Below are positions 45,760-54,649 of a DNA stretch of 64,000 nucleotides, in pieces (position 1 is the stretch's first letter; every line of letters begins with the position of its first letter). The stretch is from Chondrocystis sp. NIES-4102. Its GTDB lineage: Bacteria > Cyanobacteriota > Cyanobacteriia > Cyanobacteriales > Xenococcaceae. Below the pieces are notes generated by a model. The model was not told the origin of the DNA. It was given only the letters and a program-made list of their open reading frames with translations, and did no database searches. The DNA lies in assembly GCA_002368355.1 (NCBI GenBank), contig AP018281.1:4451001-4515000 (forward strand). Reading direction: 5' to 3'. The position numbers were made by a program, and so were the translations under genes.

Positions 45760-46287
45760 ATGATCAAGCACACTATTTCCGTTTTAGTGGAAGACGAGGC
45801 AGGAGTTTTAACGCGCATTGCTGGTTTATTCGCCCGTCGTGGATTTAATATTGAAAGTTTAGCAGTCGGCCCTGCTGAACAGTTAGGTATCTCGCGTATT
45901 ACTATGGTTGTACCAGGAGATGAACAAATTGTTGAACAGTTAATTAAACAACTGTACAAATTAATTAGTGTGTTAAAGGTACAGGATATTAGTCAGCAAC
46001 CGTGTGTAGAAAGGGAATTAATGCTGATTAAAGTTAATGCTACTGCTTCTAGTCGGGCGGAAGTAATTCAATTGGCACAAATTTTTCGCGCTCGAATTGT
46101 CGATCTTTCGGAAGAAACTCTTACCATTGAGGTGGTAGGTGATCCAGGTAAAATTGTAGCAATTATTCAGATGTTAAATAAATTTGGGATTCGTGAAATT
46201 GCTCGCACTGGTAAAATTGCACTGATTAGGGAATCTAAAGTTAATACTGAGTATTTAAAATCTTTAGAAGCTAAGATTACGTTATAA
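45760..46287 (+). CDS. ilvN: Acetolactate synthase small (regulatory) subunit
   Basis: 175 residues, normal length. An N-terminal ACT domain ([20 protein letters not shown], about 3-22; [10 protein letters not shown]) binds valine for feedback inhibition. The C-terminal domain shows [10 protein letters not shown] and [16 protein letters not shown]. It partners with the catalytic IlvB/IlvG subunit in branched-chain amino acid synthesis; the large subunit gene is not in this window. Monocistronic, with a weak terminator behind. Confidence 0.96.
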   Translation: MIKHTISVLVEDEAGVLTRIAGLFARRGFNIESLAVGPAEQLGISRITMVVPGDEQIVEQLIKQLYKLISVLKVQDISQQPCVERELMLIKVNATASSRAEVIQLAQIFRARIVDLSEETLTIEVVGDPGKIVAIIQMLNKFGIREIARTGKIALIRESKVNTEYLKSLEAKITL

Positions 46288-46302
46288 ATCATCAAATTTT
46301 CA

Positions 46303-46350
46303 AGGGCGTGTCGCTATTTATTTGTAAGACTGCCCTGTCTTTATTTTTTT
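46303..46350 (+). terminator. Possible ilvN terminator
   Basis: AGGGC (46303-46307) can pair with GCCCT (46332-46336), with inner GTC/GAC pairing, followed by GTCTTTATTTTTTT. The long loop makes it a weak candidate. Confidence 0.4.
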
Positions 46351-46561
46351 GATTAGTAATTAGTTAGTTTGATATCAAAATTAAAAGCTAATTAATTTAT
46401 TTGTCTAATTATCAAATATTTATAGTATGTATATTATCACTAGATAATATTAGAACATTTTTTAGCTTTTCACTGTCTGCTGTCTGGTAAATATAACCCA
46501 ATAATCACCCGAATTATCAAGCAACTAATCTTTTATAGCTATATCATTTCGATATATAGAA

Positions 46562-47377
46562 TTAACCACTACAACATTCTAATAAAGATAATTGCCTGAG
46601 CGTAATAAAATTTTGTTCCAATAATATTTGTTCTAAATTAACTTCAGTTTCTAATAAACAAGCATGACCACTTAAAGGCAATACAGTCATTTTAGCGTTG
46701 GGTAAAATATTTACTAGCTTTTGAGCTTCCTCTACAGAAGGTAATAGACCATCTGAATCACCAGCTATAAGCAAACTAGGCATATTTAAAGTGCGTAGTT
46801 GTTCATCTGTAACCTTAAAATCTCTCAAAAGAGATAAACGCCAACTAATTACCTGGGGAGGTAAAGACTTCATATGAATCAAAAGATTTTGGCGATCGCA
46901 CTCTGTAATACGATTTAGTCTTACTAAAAAAGGTAGTAGCCCAGCAGCAGAATAACGATGTACCCAAGTTGGTAACCAAGGGGCTATATCCGCACCTAAA
47001 CCTAAAATTGGTAACTGATGATAACAAGAAGCAGGATTTACTAAAATTAGTTTTTTAACCAAATCAGGGGCTGCTATAGCTGTCTTTAGGGCTAAACAAC
47101 CTCCAAATGATTCGCCACATACGTATACTTCTTGATTCTTCTTATTGCTTAATTCCGATTCAATCAATTTAACAGTATCTCTAGCTAAATGCTGCCAAGT
47201 ACTATAATTATTTGATTCAATTTTTAAACAACGTAGATCAAAATGAGTTTTTAACCCATCTGCTTGATTTTGAAATAATGCACCTGTCCCATCCATTCCA
47301 GGCAAATAAACAAATAAAGGTGCATCGGAATTAATTTGTCTTGGTTCAATGAAATCTACACTAGAAGCAAAATTCAT
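46562..47377 (-). CDS. Alpha/beta hydrolase, plant PES/ELT-like
   Basis: 271 residues. The triad is visible: nucleophile Ser90 in VCGESFGGCLAL, acid Asp207 or Asp209 in IAGDSDGLLPS and His238 in LSGHACLLE. The N-terminus LFVYLPGMDGTGALFQNQAD followed by FDLRCLKI is strikingly like the hydrolase half of plant phytyl ester synthases (LFLPGxDGxG...). The acyltransferase gene lies upstream on the same strand (134 bp gap), matching the other half of those fusion proteins. So I infer a lipid ester acyl-transfer or hydrolysis role in membranes, possibly on phytyl or diacylglycerol substrates. A general esterase is the alternative. Confidence 0.82.
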   Translation of the reverse strand: MNFASSVDFIEPRQINSDAPLFVYLPGMDGTGALFQNQADGLKTHFDLRCLKIESNNYSTWQHLARDTVKLIESELSNKKNQEVYVCGESFGGCLALKTAIAAPDLVKKLILVNPASCYHQLPILGLGADIAPWLPTWVHRYSAAGLLPFLVRLNRITECDRQNLLIHMKSLPPQVISWRLSLLRDFKVTDEQLRTLNMPSLLIAGDSDGLLPSVEEAQKLVNILPNAKMTVLPLSGHACLLETEVNLEQILLEQNFITLRQLSLLECCSG

Positions 47378-47511
47378 AAATAACTTTATCTTATGTTAAA
47401 TAGAAAACTTAAAACTTAAAATTCCTTAATATTGATTATTATCTAATTTTTAAGTATTTAGGTAGGTTTCGTAATATTTTTCTTTATATTTACTACATAT
47501 TTACAATTCCA

Positions 47512-48237
47512 TCAATAATATATTGCCTCTTGTAATAAATTACTAATTTCTGTTTGGCAATATTGAGTGAGATCTGTAGCTAAACTTTTAGCGTGTTTCC
47601 CTTTATAGTCTTGTCTTTTAGCAGTGTTAATTAAATAGGGACGACCGATGAGCACTTGCACATCATGATAAATCAACATCGGATGTAAACCCTGACGTTT
47701 AAAAAAAGGTTCATTTTGGTCAAACTGCGCCAACCAGCGAATAGGAATACTAGGATATATTGTCTCGGATTTTGAAGCGATCGCAATCGGTAAGACAGCT
47801 AATTCAGCCACAGGCATCTGTAAAGCCAAGTGAGCAAATCCACGCTGAAACTCTCCAATTTCATGGGGTGCTGTAGGTTCAATCATCGGTCTTGTCCCTT
47901 CGGGAAATAAACCTATCCACTGTCTAGCGGTTAATAATGAACTAGCTGTTTGAAAAAAATGCTTTTGTCTTTGTTTAGCTTCAGCTAGAGGGATGCAGCC
48001 TAAAGAATCTACTATTTCTCGCACCATAGGGGTTTGCCCCATATAATGATGACAAGCAATACGTAAAGAATAGGGTATAGCCTTGATTAATATCGGCGCA
48101 TCAAGAAAACTACGATGATTGCTAATTACAATTGTGGGCAAATCTTGAGGAATGCGATCGCTATGACATACAGTGAAATCAAGATTAAGTCCTGATATCA
48201 AACTCTGAGCAATTAAATTGGGTGTAAAAGATAACAT
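47512..48237 (-). CDS. PlsC-like glycerolipid acyltransferase
   Basis: 241 residues. The acyltransferase blocks are present: NHRSFLD (HX4D, His41 and Asp46) and FPEGTRP (about 111-117), the glycerophosphate-binding motif. There is a short hydrophobic N-terminus. It transfers an acyl group to a hydroxyl acceptor; lysophosphatidate acyltransferase is one option, but linkage to the PES-like hydrolase suggests a wax, phytyl or diacylglycerol ester synthase of the Slr2103 kind. First gene of the two-gene set, reading away from metG. Confidence 0.85.
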   Translation of the reverse strand: MLSFTPNLIAQSLISGLNLDFTVCHSDRIPQDLPTIVISNHRSFLDAPILIKAIPYSLRIACHHYMGQTPMVREIVDSLGCIPLAEAKQRQKHFFQTASSLLTARQWIGLFPEGTRPMIEPTAPHEIGEFQRGFAHLALQMPVAELAVLPIAIASKSETIYPSIPIRWLAQFDQNEPFFKRQGLHPMLIYHDVQVLIGRPYLINTAKRQDYKGKHAKSLATDLTQYCQTEISNLLQEAIYY

Positions 48238-48673
48238 TAAAGTATAATTTTTGCTAAATCAATGCAATACCTTGAAAAGCATACATAGGCTACCAAAGGA
48301 GGCTAGTTTTTTGTAGAAAACAATGCTTAATATTTAACAAAAATTTCAGGTTTTCCTGCTTGACAAAAGTTATATTAAAGCAAAATTCGCTCATAAAAAT
48401 ATTATTGGGACTACCTAGCCAAGTTTGTTAACGAACTAGACAAATTATTAAGTATTTTCCCGAACTAAAATGTAAAACCATGTTGTAATTAATACTGTTG
48501 ATGGAACGTTTTTTTACCAAGGTTCTCTAACTTACTAAAACACCTAGTATTTAGAGAAAGAAAGAAAATCGAATGTGGCACATTGCACGTCAATATATAG
48601 AATATTGCTATCGAACCCAAAAGTCTATAAGATTTATATCCTTAAAGTTTGAGCAATTTTTCCTTTAATTTAA
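48238..48673. other. 436-bp divergent intergenic region
   Basis: Holds the promoters of metG and the acyltransferase gene. A TTGACA occurs near 48361, but no matching -10 was identified with confidence. No known RNA element recognised. Confidence 0.5.
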
Positions 48674-50278
48674 ATGAATACCTCCTCTAATAACCATAAA
48701 TTTGCTTTAACTACTCCCTTATACTACGTTAATGATGTCCCTCATATTGGTAGTGCTTACACTACTATTGTGGCAGATGCAGCAGCTAGATTTCAGCGTT
48801 TACAGGGTAAATCTGTCCTATTTATTACGGGTACAGATGAACACGGACAAAAAATTCAGCGCACGGCAGCAGAACAAAATTTAGAACCCCAAATACATTG
48901 CGATCGCATTGTAGCTAGTTTTAAATCTTTGTGGGATAAACTTAACATCAAATATGATCGCTTTAGTCGTACTACTGCCTCTGATCATCAAGCAATTGTT
49001 AATCAATTTTTTGATCTTGTTTGGCAACAGGGCGATATTTATCTTGATCGTCAACAGGGTTGGTATTGTGTCGCCTGTGAAGAGTTTAAAGAGGAAAAAG
49101 ATTTAATTGCCGATCATCATTGTGCTATTCATACCAATAGACAAGCAGAATGGCGTGATGAAGAAAATTATTTTTTTCGTCTCTCTAAATATCAGCAGCA
49201 GTTAGAAGCATTATATGAATCTAACCCAGATTTTATTCAACCAGTCAGTCGGCGTAATGAAATTCTTAACTTTGTTAAACAAGGTTTAATAGATTTTTCA
49301 ATTTCTCGTCTGAATATGAACTGGGGTTTTCCCATACCCGTTGACGAAAAACATACTATTTATGTCTGGTTTGATGCTCTTTTAGGTTATATTACAGCCC
49401 TGTTAGAACCTGGACAAGAACCTACTTTAGATAACGCTTTATCTCAGTGGTGGCCGATTAATTTACATTTAATAGGTAAAGATATATTACGTTTTCATGC
49501 AGTTTATTGGCCAGCTATGTTAGCTTCTGCTGGTTTACCCTTACCAGAACAAGTATTTGGTCATGGTTTTTTAACTAAAGATGGACTCAAAATGGGTAAA
49601 ACTTTAGGTAACACTATCGATCCTTTTGATTTAGTAGATAGATATAGTGCAGATGCTGTACGCTATTACTTTTTAAAAGAAATTGAACTGGGTAAGGATG
49701 GCGATTTTAATGAAACTCGTTTTATTAATGTGCTTAATGCCGATTTAGCCAATGATTTAGGTAATTTGCTTAACCGTACCCTGGGAATGCTAAATAAGTA
49801 TTGTCAAGGACAGCCACCGCAATTAACTAGTGCTGATTACAGTTTAGACCATCCACTAAAAAGTATTGGTATTCATCTGGGCGATCGCGTAACTCAAGCT
49901 TATGAAAAACTGCAATTTAGTCAAGGTTGTGAAGAAATATTGATGCTAGTGCGCTCAAGCAATAAATATATTGATGACAGTGCGCCCTGGAGTTTATTTA
50001 AACAAGGACAACAAGCCCAAGTAGAACAAATTTTATATGCTGTTTTAGAGTCGGTGCGTTTATCTGCCTATTTGTTATCGCCCATTGTCCCAGATCTTAG
50101 TACTAAAATTTATCAGCAATTAGGGTTTGATTGGGATTTTAATCAACATGACGGTAATCTAACCACAGCAGCTACAACTTTTTCTACTCATTGTCAGTGG
50201 GGTAAACTATCCACTAATACAATTTTGGGTAAGGCTAGTCCAGTTTTTGCAAAATTAGATTTACCTTCAGAAGCTTAA
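48674..50278 (+). CDS. metG: Methionyl-tRNA synthetase
   Basis: 534 residues. Class I synthetase: TTPLYYVNDVPHIGSAYTTI holds the HIGH box as HIGS (about 13-32), a zinc-type knuckle with YCVACEEFK and HHCAIH (about 135-156), WFDALLGYITAL, and the KMSKS loop as LKMGKTLGNTIDPFDLVDRY. The short bacterial form lacks the C-terminal tRNA-binding EMAP domain. It charges tRNA-Met for initiation and elongation. KMGKT instead of KMSKS is a known variant. Single gene with its own leader. Confidence 0.95.
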   Translation: MNTSSNNHKFALTTPLYYVNDVPHIGSAYTTIVADAAARFQRLQGKSVLFITGTDEHGQKIQRTAAEQNLEPQIHCDRIVASFKSLWDKLNIKYDRFSRTTASDHQAIVNQFFDLVWQQGDIYLDRQQGWYCVACEEFKEEKDLIADHHCAIHTNRQAEWRDEENYFFRLSKYQQQLEALYESNPDFIQPVSRRNEILNFVKQGLIDFSISRLNMNWGFPIPVDEKHTIYVWFDALLGYITALLEPGQEPTLDNALSQWWPINLHLIGKDILRFHAVYWPAMLASAGLPLPEQVFGHGFLTKDGLKMGKTLGNTIDPFDLVDRYSADAVRYYFLKEIELGKDGDFNETRFINVLNADLANDLGNLLNRTLGMLNKYCQGQPPQLTSADYSLDHPLKSIGIHLGDRVTQAYEKLQFSQGCEEILMLVRSSNKYIDDSAPWSLFKQGQQAQVEQILYAVLESVRLSAYLLSPIVPDLSTKIYQQLGFDWDFNQHDGNLTTAATTFSTHCQWGKLSTNTILGKASPVFAKLDLPSEA

Positions 50279-50527
50279 ATTATCACAAGCAATTTAGTTC
50301 AGTATATTTTTTTACTGATATAAAGTGACTAAAGCGACATTGTTTATAACAGTTGAGCAGGATTATTCATTTTGAAATTAATTAGCAATACTGTTAGGAC
50401 GGGCAAAATTTAACAAATTTCGTTATCCCCTATAAAACTAGAATACTTCTACCTGGTTTGATTATTTAAAGTAGTCAGTAATTGTGGGGCTAATCCACCC
50501 AAAATAGAATAACTTTTTTCATATAAA

Positions 50528-51136
50528 ATGAGGCTTAACATGATGTTGGATAATTTCGGAAGTGACCCTATCTTTACACCAGAACAAATTCTAGAAAATA
50601 GGGGACGTGTAGCTATATTTATCGATGGCTCTAATTTATTTTATGCAGCACTGCAATTAGGTATTGAAATCGATTACAGCAAGCTTTTATATCGTTTGAC
50701 TGGGGGATCTAGGCTGCTACGATCCTTTTTTTATACAGGGGTAGATCGTACCAATGAAAAACAGCAGGGATTTTTACTGTGGATGCGTCGCAACGGTTAT
50801 CGCGTGATCGCTAAGGATTTAGTACAATTACCCGATGGGTCAAAAAAAGCTAACTTAGATGTAGAAATTGCTGTGGATATGATGGCTTTAGTTGCTGCTT
50901 ATGATACTGCGGTTTTAGTTAGTGGTGATGGAGATCTAGCTTATGCAGTAGATGCGGTAAGTTACCGTGGTGCTAGAGTGGAAGTAGTTAGTTTGCGTTC
51001 TATGACCAGTGATAGCCTGATTAATGTCGCCGATCGCTATATTGATTTGGATCAAATTAAAGAAGATATTCAGAAAAATACTAAACATGCTGATCCTTAT
51101 CGTAGTTTCTCAGGATTTGGAATTTTGGATGATTAG
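50528..51136 (+). CDS. labA: LabA-like NYN domain protein
   Basis: 202 residues. NYN/DUF88 fold of the PIN-like nuclease superfamily: RVAIFIDGSNLFYAALQLG (about 27-45, acidic motif), KKANLDVEIAVDMM, AVLVSGDGDLAYAVD and the Arg-Gly RGARVEVV. The conserved Asp set (DGSN, D of LDVEIAVDMM, SGDGD) suggests metal-dependent RNase activity. In Synechococcus the homologue LabA takes part in negative feedback of circadian gene expression. An internal Met at 50540 is also possible. Its role here is assigned by family. Confidence 0.85.
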   Translation: MRLNMMLDNFGSDPIFTPEQILENRGRVAIFIDGSNLFYAALQLGIEIDYSKLLYRLTGGSRLLRSFFYTGVDRTNEKQQGFLLWMRRNGYRVIAKDLVQLPDGSKKANLDVEIAVDMMALVAAYDTAVLVSGDGDLAYAVDAVSYRGARVEVVSLRSMTSDSLINVADRYIDLDQIKEDIQKNTKHADPYRSFSGFGILDD

Positions 51137-51169
51137 AATGGAAGCATTGTCTTCTTTTTCTTATTAAAT

Positions 51170-52306
51170 TTGAATATTCTTAAATTAAGAGTTAAAAAGC
51201 TCAATTTACTTTGGGTAATTTTTATATTTTGTCTGGTGGGCTGTCAAAGATCATCTGATTCTCAGCCCCAGACTTTAGAAGTAAGTCGCTTAGATACCCA
51301 ACTTATTTTAAATAATGCTGTTTTGGAGCAATCTAATCAATCAGCAGCTACTGTTTGGAAAATTAAAGCAGCTAGCATTGTTTACAGTGAAGATAAGAAA
51401 ACTGCTAACTTGCAAGGAGTAGTTGCTAATTTATTACACCAAGATGAGGTAATTCTTCAAATTAGTGCAAAAACAGGAAAAGTTCAGGATAACGGTAATG
51501 TGATAATTTTGGATCACGAGGTAATTGCTAGTGATCCACGTAATCAAAGTGTTATCAAAACTAATGCTGTTGAATGGCTACCACAAAAAAATCTATTATT
51601 AATTAAAGATAATTTAACTGGAATTCATCCAAATTTACAAGTAACCGCAGCTACAGGGAAATACTATACCGACATTGAACAATTGGAAATATCAGGTAAA
51701 GTAACTGCAACTACTAGTGAACCAGTTATACAGTTAAATAGCGATCGCCTGGTATGGAATATTCCTCAAGGTAATATTAAAAGCCCTGGTACAATCAAGG
51801 TGGTAGGTTACAATTTAGATCAAAAGATCGAAAATGAAATAGTAAGCGATCGCGCTGAGGTAAATCTAGCTAGTTATACTGCTACCCTCAACAGCAATGT
51901 TGAATTAACATCCTTAAATCCAAAATTACAAGTAGCTACAGAATCTTTAAATTGGAATTATCAGCAACGTCGAGGCTATACTAAGCAACCAGTTCAAATT
52001 GTAGATCGCAAGCGTAATTTAAACTTTACTGGTAATCAAGCAGAAGTTGATCTCAAACAGCAAATAGCTAAGTTAACCAACGGTGTAAACAGTATTAATG
52101 CTCAAGAAAATTCACAGTTGTACGCTAATCAATTAACTTGGAAAATTGCCACTGCTGATGTTTCGGCGGTTGGAAATGTTATCTACGAACAAAACAACCC
52201 TTCAATGAGGTTAACAGGTGAAGTTGCTAATGGTAATTTAAAAGATAACAATATTACCGTTACTGGCAATGGCAAAATTCAGGTCACATCTGTAATTAAT
52301 AATTAA
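51170..52306 (+). CDS. lptC: LPS export protein LptC / OstA-like lipoprotein
   Basis: 378 residues from TTG 51170. The lipobox FCLVGC, with lipidated Cys25, follows a hydrophobic segment (LLWVIFIFCLVG). The rest is beta-rich with several OstA/LptC-type jelly-roll repeats (AASIVYSEDKKTANLQGVVA, SDRLVWNIPQGNI, ANQLTWKIATADVSAVGNVI). LptC anchors the LPS-transport bridge from inner membrane to outer membrane with LptA and LptD; the cyanobacterial form is longer than in E. coli. Convergent with the CBS gene, with a 13-bp gap. Confidence 0.8.
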   Translation: MNILKLRVKKLNLLWVIFIFCLVGCQRSSDSQPQTLEVSRLDTQLILNNAVLEQSNQSAATVWKIKAASIVYSEDKKTANLQGVVANLLHQDEVILQISAKTGKVQDNGNVIILDHEVIASDPRNQSVIKTNAVEWLPQKNLLLIKDNLTGIHPNLQVTAATGKYYTDIEQLEISGKVTATTSEPVIQLNSDRLVWNIPQGNIKSPGTIKVVGYNLDQKIENEIVSDRAEVNLASYTATLNSNVELTSLNPKLQVATESLNWNYQQRRGYTKQPVQIVDRKRNLNFTGNQAEVDLKQQIAKLTNGVNSINAQENSQLYANQLTWKIATADVSAVGNVIYEQNNPSMRLTGEVANGNLKDNNITVTGNGKIQVTSVINN

Positions 52307-52319
52307 TATATACCGCTTC

Positions 52320-52772
52320 CTAATCGTACATTCTTGCTTCTAATGCACTAGGATTTTCTTCACAATATAGTTCAAATTCTGTTTTAGGTTTTTCAACAAA
52401 ATCACTCTTATTAAGAATATCGCTAATTGAAATAACCCCTAATAATTTTCCTTTAACTACAGGCGCACGACGAATGCGCGTATTAGCAAATAAGCGAGCT
52501 ACATACTCTACACCCAATTCAGGATTTACTACTACACAAGGCTTAGTCATAATCTCGTAAACACGCATTTGTTTAGGATCATGCCCAAAAGCAGCTACTT
52601 TATAAATAATGTCAGTTTCTGTAACCATTCCATAGGGGTCGTTATCACTTCGACGCTCCACTATCAAAGATCGCAACCCTTTATCTTTCATTAATTTTAC
52701 AGCTTCAGCGATCGTTGCTGATCCACTAATGGTTACAACATCCTGAGTCATTATTTCCTGAGCTTGCATCAT
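52320..52772 (-). CDS. Tandem-CBS protein with degenerate CP12-like tail
   Basis: 150 residues. Two CBS motifs (about 1-60 and 68-125) form a Bateman module that would bind adenosine nucleotides. It is a close paralogue of the adjacent 52851-53465 gene, but the segment that holds the first CP12 Cys pair is missing. The tail FELYCEENPSALEARMYD resembles the CP12 C-terminus with only one Cys (Ala replaces the second). So it probably lost redox gating but kept CBS sensing. RBS and start are ordinary. Divergence after tandem duplication is inferred. Confidence 0.88.
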   Translation of the reverse strand: MMQAQEIMTQDVVTISGSATIAEAVKLMKDKGLRSLIVERRSDNDPYGMVTETDIIYKVAAFGHDPKQMRVYEIMTKPCVVVNPELGVEYVARLFANTRIRRAPVVKGKLLGVISISDILNKSDFVEKPKTEFELYCEENPSALEARMYD

Positions 52773-52850
52773 GGTAATGTATCTTTATCTATATGTAAAA
52801 ATTAAAATTAGGGGTCGCTAACAACCCCAAAGGAGCAACCTTATCTTAAA

Positions 52851-53465
52851 TTAGTCTTCGTAAATTCGACACTCTAAAGCATCAGGATTTTCACTACAAT
52901 ATACTTCTAGAGAATTACTAGGCTTTTTAGACTGACGTTTATGAGCAGCAGCAGCTTGTAACTCTTCTACTACATCCCAAGCAGCAGCACATTCAGACGA
53001 TGTTGCTCCCTTAGCTGCACAAACTTCACGAGCTTCCTCACGAGCGACATCTAACCTATCTTCAATATACAGAGGTTTAGGCTTCTCCACGAAATCGCTT
53101 TTTTGTAAAATATCACTGATGGAAACTACCCCAAGTAATTTACCTTCAATTACAGGCGCACGACGGATACGGGTATTAGCAAATAAACGAGCTATATATT
53201 CCACACCCAAATCAGGATTTACTACAACGCAGGGTTTAGTCATGATTTCATACACTCGCATCTGTTTAGGATCATGCCCAAAAGCAGCTACTTTATATAC
53301 AATATCAGTCTCAGTCACTATTCCATAAGGGTCGGAGTCAGTACGACGATCTACTATTAAGGCTCTTAACCCCTTATCTTTCATAATTTTGACGGCTTCA
53401 GCGATCGTTGCAGAACCACTAATAGTAACTACATTTGTAGTCATGATATCTCTGGCACAGAGCAT
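52851..53465 (-). CDS. CBS-CP12 fusion protein
   Basis: 204 residues. N-terminal Bateman module of two CBS domains (about 1-125: TISGSATIAEAVKIMKDKGL, YEIMTKPCVVVNP, IRRAPVIEGKLLGVVSISDI). A CP12-like domain follows (about 138-204): AREEAREVCAAKGATSSECA with one Cys pair, and LEVYCSENPDALECRIYED with the second pair. CP12 uses these redox-active cysteines to tie GAPDH and phosphoribulokinase in the dark; CBS-CP12 fusions exist in cyanobacteria and join adenylate sensing to this. A thioredoxin gene lies just upstream in the same strand. Confidence 0.92.
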   Translation of the reverse strand: MLCARDIMTTNVVTISGSATIAEAVKIMKDKGLRALIVDRRTDSDPYGIVTETDIVYKVAAFGHDPKQMRVYEIMTKPCVVVNPDLGVEYIARLFANTRIRRAPVIEGKLLGVVSISDILQKSDFVEKPKPLYIEDRLDVAREEAREVCAAKGATSSECAAAWDVVEELQAAAAHKRQSKKPSNSLEVYCSENPDALECRIYED

Positions 53466-53523
53466 TGAGTTTGATCTCCTAAATTTTGTTGAAATTAAAT
53501 AAAAAAGTAAGTTTTTAAAAAAG

Positions 53524-53817
53524 TTATGCCGACAACTGGGTCGTCCAAGCAGGATGGGACATTACTTGAGTTGCTACAGTAGCAGGTGTTCTGAGAATTT
53601 TATCTTCTCTAGTAAGAGCAGAAGTGCTAGAATCGTAGGTTTCAATGAGCTTACCATTAATAGAACACGTAAGCATCAAGTAATCGCAACTCGGACATTC
53701 AGTCTGAGTCATTTGATTTTCTGGACAGTTATTATATTCTATTTCTTGCTCAATAAAGTAACTGCGGATCGCTAAATTTCCACAATTAGGACAACGGACA
53801 GAATAAGTTTGAGCCAT
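53524..53817 (-). CDS. Zinc-ribbon-like small protein, unrecognised
   Basis: 97 residues. Two CxxC pairs, RCPNCGNLA (about 8-16) and ECPSCDYLMLTC (about 40-51), likely bind one zinc. A polar tail with ATQVMSHPAWTTQL follows. No DNA-binding motif identified. It sits in the CBS/thioredoxin/ferredoxin cluster and could be a small redox or metal-responsive protein; function unknown. Confidence 0.7.
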   Translation of the reverse strand: MAQTYSVRCPNCGNLAIRSYFIEQEIEYNNCPENQMTQTECPSCDYLMLTCSINGKLIETYDSSTSALTREDKILRTPATVATQVMSHPAWTTQLSA

Positions 53818-53874
53818 AGTTCAATAAATTTCCTCTTTACAGAAATTCCATCTTTTCAGCTACCTTTGCAATAT

Positions 53875-54210
53875 TTATAGTCTTAATTGTGTTTCTAAAA
53901 TATTGCTATAGGTTTCATAAGGTTGCGCCCCAAACAAATTTTCTACTACTTCGCCATCACGAAATACTAAAATAGCAGGAATACTTCTGATGCCATATTT
54001 TTTAGCACTGTCTTTATTAGCATCAATATCTACCTTAACTACAGTCGCGCGATCGCCATATTCGCTTGCTAATTGGTCAATTAAGGGTGCAACTATTTTA
54101 CAAGGTCCACACCAAGTCGCTGTATAATCTACAACTACCAATTTCTGCTCTGTAATTAACTGGTTTAATTCCTCTGAATCTACAAAATTTGCTTTGATTA
54201 CAGAACTCAT
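53875..54210 (-). CDS. Thioredoxin
   Basis: 111 residues, single thioredoxin fold. Active site ATWCGPCKIVAPL with Cys34 and Cys37; the conserved cis-Pro segment is GIRSIPAILVFRDGEVV. It would reduce disulfides of target enzymes, and CP12-type proteins are known thioredoxin targets; the CBS-CP12 gene lies 410 bp downstream on the same strand. Cytoplasmic. Which cyanobacterial type (m, x or other) it is cannot be told by eye. Confidence 0.93.
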   Translation of the reverse strand: MSSVIKANFVDSEELNQLITEQKLVVVDYTATWCGPCKIVAPLIDQLASEYGDRATVVKVDIDANKDSAKKYGIRSIPAILVFRDGEVVENLFGAQPYETYSNILETQLRL

Positions 54211-54265
54211 ATAGTTAACCCTGATTAATTTTTAAATGAATATTTTTGTTTAATTGACAAACTAT

Positions 54266-54565
54266 TTAATACAGTTCATCTTCTTGATGTGTCATGATTT
54301 TGCAGTCCGAGGTAGGATAAGCGACACAGGTTAAAACAAATCCTTGTTCTATTTGCTCATCATCAAGAAACGCTTGTTCAGATTGATCTACTGTTCCTTC
54401 GATTATTTTTCCAGCACAACTAGAGCAAGAACCCGCGCGACATGATACTGGTAGATCAATATCGTTTTCTTCTGCAGCATCAAAAATGTATTGATCATCT
54501 GCTACTTCAATAGTTTTATTTAATCCTTCTGCTTGATGAATTAACGTGACTTTGTAAGTTGCCAT
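54266..54565 (-). CDS. Plant-type [2Fe-2S] ferredoxin
   Basis: 99 residues. The cluster ligands are Cys42, Cys47, Cys50 ([11 protein letters not shown]) and Cys80 (FVLTCVAYP), the CX4CX2CX29C spacing of photosynthetic ferredoxins. C-terminal ...DELY is typical. It carries electrons from photosystem I to FNR and other reductases; whether this is the main PetF or a paralogue is unknown. It is the first gene of the minus-strand run that includes thioredoxin and CBS-CP12. Confidence 0.94.
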   Translation of the reverse strand: MATYKVTLIHQAEGLNKTIEVADDQYIFDAAEENDIDLPVSCRAGSCSSCAGKIIEGTVDQSEQAFLDDEQIEQGFVLTCVAYPTSDCKIMTHQEDELY

Positions 54566-54649
54566 AATTATTGTTAGTTATTTGTCCAAGACGATACTTT
54601 TATTGATAAACTTACGAATATAATTTTGCCCAATGTATTTTAATTACCC

